Assembly: GCF_002088945.1 (NCBI RefSeq)
Contig: NZ_NCSU01000007.1
Coordinates: 868,001 to 932,000 of the forward strand
Direction of reading: 5' to 3'
DNA length: 64,000 bases
Origin: Henriciella pelagia
GTDB taxonomy: Bacteria; Pseudomonadota; Alphaproteobacteria; Caulobacterales; Hyphomonadaceae
Positions 60,198 to 64,000 of this stretch are shown piece after piece (within the stretch, counting starts at the first letter, position 1; each line of letters starts with the position of its first letter). Position numbers and translations under genes: made by a program. The notes beneath the pieces were generated by a model. The model saw only the letters and a list, made by a program, of their open reading frames with translations, was not told the DNA's origin and made no database searches.

Positions 60198-60466
60198 GGG
60201 CGAAGTATGCGCCGGGCGCGCGAGGGGGCGGATATTTTTTCCGCAGGAGGCGTCTGGGAGCCGTCCGAGATCGGGCCGAAACCAAGCCGATTTCGGTCCG
60301 ATTTCAGTTCAGTCTCTGGCCGATGGCGCAGAGAGCTGCGTGCTTCGACAAGCTCGGGATGAGGGGTGGGAAACTCGTGAGGCCAGGTCTGACCTCAATT
60401 GCCTGAGATCCCCGCCTTCGCCGGGATGATCTGGGTGGGGGCGCAGGGATTGGCGGCAATACGCAA

Positions 60467-60543
60467 CTTCATGGTGAGCGAAGTCGAACCATGAGGAAGC
60501 TTAGCGTACCTGCCTTCGTGGTTCGACTTCGCTCACCATGAAG
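60467..60543. repeat. Perfect 25-base inverted repeat
   Basis: The arm 60467-60491 (starting CTTCATGGTGAGCGAAG) is the exact reverse complement of 60519-60543, with 27 bases between. This unit (GGTTCGACTTCGCTCACCATGA) is a typical mobile palindromic repeat of alphaproteobacteria. Confidence 0.8.
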
Positions 60544-60592
60544 GCTTTGAGAGGGCAGGCAATGGTTCATGCGTCCCCTCGTGCCCGCAGAT

Positions 60593-60707
60593 ACCTGCGT
60601 CCTTCGGCTTCGCTCAGGATGAGGGGCAGGTATCCATGGTGCGATGGATGAGATGGCGCATTGTGGGTCCCTGCCCCTCATCCTGAGCACCGTCGAAGGA
60701 CGCAGGG
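60593..60707. repeat. Imperfect long inverted repeat, second dispersed-repeat pair
   Basis: The left arm (ACCTGCGTCCTTCGGCTTCG at 60593, then CTCAGGATGAGGGGCAGG) pairs with the right arm (CCTGCCCCTCATCCTGAGCA at 60670, then CCGTCGAAGGACGCAGG), with a few mismatches. It belongs to the same broad class of repeat as the pair at 60467. Confidence 0.75.
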
Positions 60708-60916
60708 ACTGGCGGCTTATGGAGGGGCGCGGTGTCCGATCTGTCTCAGGCCCTCAAGGCCCGAGCGGCTTCGCCGTGCCTGCGGCAGCCTTGACCGCCT
60801 GAAACAGATCGGAAAAAGGCTGGCTGTGGCCGAATGGCAGGGTCTGCCATTCGGCCCTGAACTCGGATCACTAACGCAAATAGGGCGACTTACGCCGCCC
60901 TATTCAGTATTTCTAG

Positions 60917-61126
60917 CTAGGCTGCGTTTCCGCGAACTTCTAGCGCTTTGTCGTAAGAACCTGGATGCAGCTCGTGATGAATCACTTCGCTGATGCGACC
61001 AGGGTTTACATCAAACTTCGCTGCGATGCGGTTCTGAAACCAGCCATCCCAGTAAAGCAACCAAACTTCGATTGCTTCGTTAAATGTAAGACGATGAGAC
61101 GGCTGCCTCGGAGATTTTTGTGACAT
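60917..61126 (-). CDS. Small helix-turn-helix protein
   Basis: The 69-aa protein reads RLTFNEAIEVWLLYWDGWFQ, NRIAAKFDVNPGRISEVIHH and ends PGSYDKALEVRGNAA. The core IAAKFDVNPGRISEVI is a typical HTH of small phage- or plasmid-type regulators. An AAGGTGATTC site precedes ATG 61126. A short inverted repeat CGTCA/TGACG (61158-61170) upstream could be its operator. The target is unknown. Confidence 0.65.
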   Translation of the reverse strand: MSQKSPRQPSHRLTFNEAIEVWLLYWDGWFQNRIAAKFDVNPGRISEVIHHELHPGSYDKALEVRGNAA

Positions 61127-61429
61127 GAATCACCTTTTTGTTCGGTGATTGGGATGCGTCACGTTGACGTGTTGTGAACATTTTTCGTTGACAGAAAACC
61201 TGTCGCGTCACCATATGCGCCATATAAGATTACTCCGAACCACCAGTTTGGATAAAGAGCCGGGTTCGTGTTGCTGCACTTGCCCGGCTCGCTCACTTGT
61301 CAGCCAAAAAATATGACGACCGTCGGAGTCTGGTGACGGCCCGCCCGAATTTCAAGTATAAAATTCGGAGAAAATTAACGCTGAATCAGCGCCCAGCATT
61401 AAATAAATGTGAGGGACCAAAATCCCGCC
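61127..61429. other. Intergenic region between the HTH gene and gyrB
   Basis: No gene is seen. It holds a hairpin GAGCCGGG/CCCGGCTC (61257-61264 and 61283-61290), which on the gyrB strand is followed by CTTTATC and could be a weak gyrB terminator, and a TTGACA box at 61189 on the plus strand with a poor -10 region. Confidence 0.5.

Positions 61430-64000
<2,571 letters not shown>

Larger units (their letters stand above)
60198..60916. other. Repeat-rich intergenic region without a supported gene
   Basis: Short open frames here are poor and overlap inverted repeats. The stretch holds the two dispersed-repeat pairs described separately and a further copy of a CTTCGACAAGCTCGGGATGA-type unit near 60336. 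Confidence 0.6.

Overview
The window reads as chromosome of a GC-rich alphaproteobacterium. The best guess is the Hyphomonadaceae/Maricaulales/Caulobacterales area, because of the large TonB-dependent receptors, a CC0125/CC1285-type lipoprotein, an ExoD-type protein, a metXW pair, an OxyR-ahpCD locus and an alphaproteobacterial-looking rpsP/ffh neighbourhood. This placement is inference. The window has two contrasting halves that meet near position 26,080.

Positions 1-26,079 are accessory DNA: the right part of a catabolic genomic island. It opens with the 3' part of a TonB-dependent receptor gene, then a XylE-type catechol 2,3-dioxygenase, a Rieske ferredoxin and a XylT-type ferredoxin. IS1595- and IS3-family relics follow, then an AMP-forming acyl-CoA ligase on the minus strand. 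From a divergent promoter at about 6.7 kb a run of 14 same-strand genes begins. It holds a Rieske oxygenase alpha/beta pair, a thiolase-like protein that lacks the catalytic Cys together with its DUF35 partner, a second acyl-CoA ligase, a GlcG/HbpS-like protein, and the whole lower meta-cleavage pathway (semialdehyde dehydrogenase, oxopentenoate hydratase, acylating acetaldehyde dehydrogenase, hydroxyoxovalerate aldolase, oxalocrotonate decarboxylase and tautomerase, semialdehyde hydrolase). A flavin ferredoxin reductase comes last. Together these would take an aromatic acid to catechol and then to pyruvate and acetyl-CoA. No cis-dihydrodiol dehydrogenase is visible, so the oxygenase probably acts on a substrate whose diol re-aromatises by itself (salicylate- or anthranilate-like). 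A decayed IS3 relic, a second TonB receptor with two palindromic operators, a MarR regulator and an IS3-family element with recognisable inverted repeats complete the island. Its right edge is a 46-base tRNA-Arg(CCT) 3' fragment, a typical tyrosine-recombinase attachment scar.

Positions 26,091-64,000 look like core genome. They hold an AHL-lactonase-like lipoprotein, hisI, a CoA transferase, a DUF421 protein, enoyl-CoA hydratase, HMG-CoA lyase, an inhibitory-type serpin lipoprotein, a DUF985 cupin with glyoxalase II, a methyltransferase with PII, metXW, hisC-tyrA, a lipoprotein, an SDR, tRNA-Leu(CAA), ExoD, dsbB, several small membrane proteins (two of them tandem paralogues), lpdA, a Sel1-repeat protein, the ffh / unknown / chorismate mutase / rpsP group, a GNAT, ahpC-ahpD with divergent oxyR and a near-perfect OxyR site, a DAACS symporter, a GT39 glycosyltransferase, a GST, a phospholipase-A2-like lipoprotein, a 41-codon basic small ORF, dispersed inverted repeats, a small HTH protein and gyrB.

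All calls come from reading the sequence and from remembered family motifs. No database search was run.
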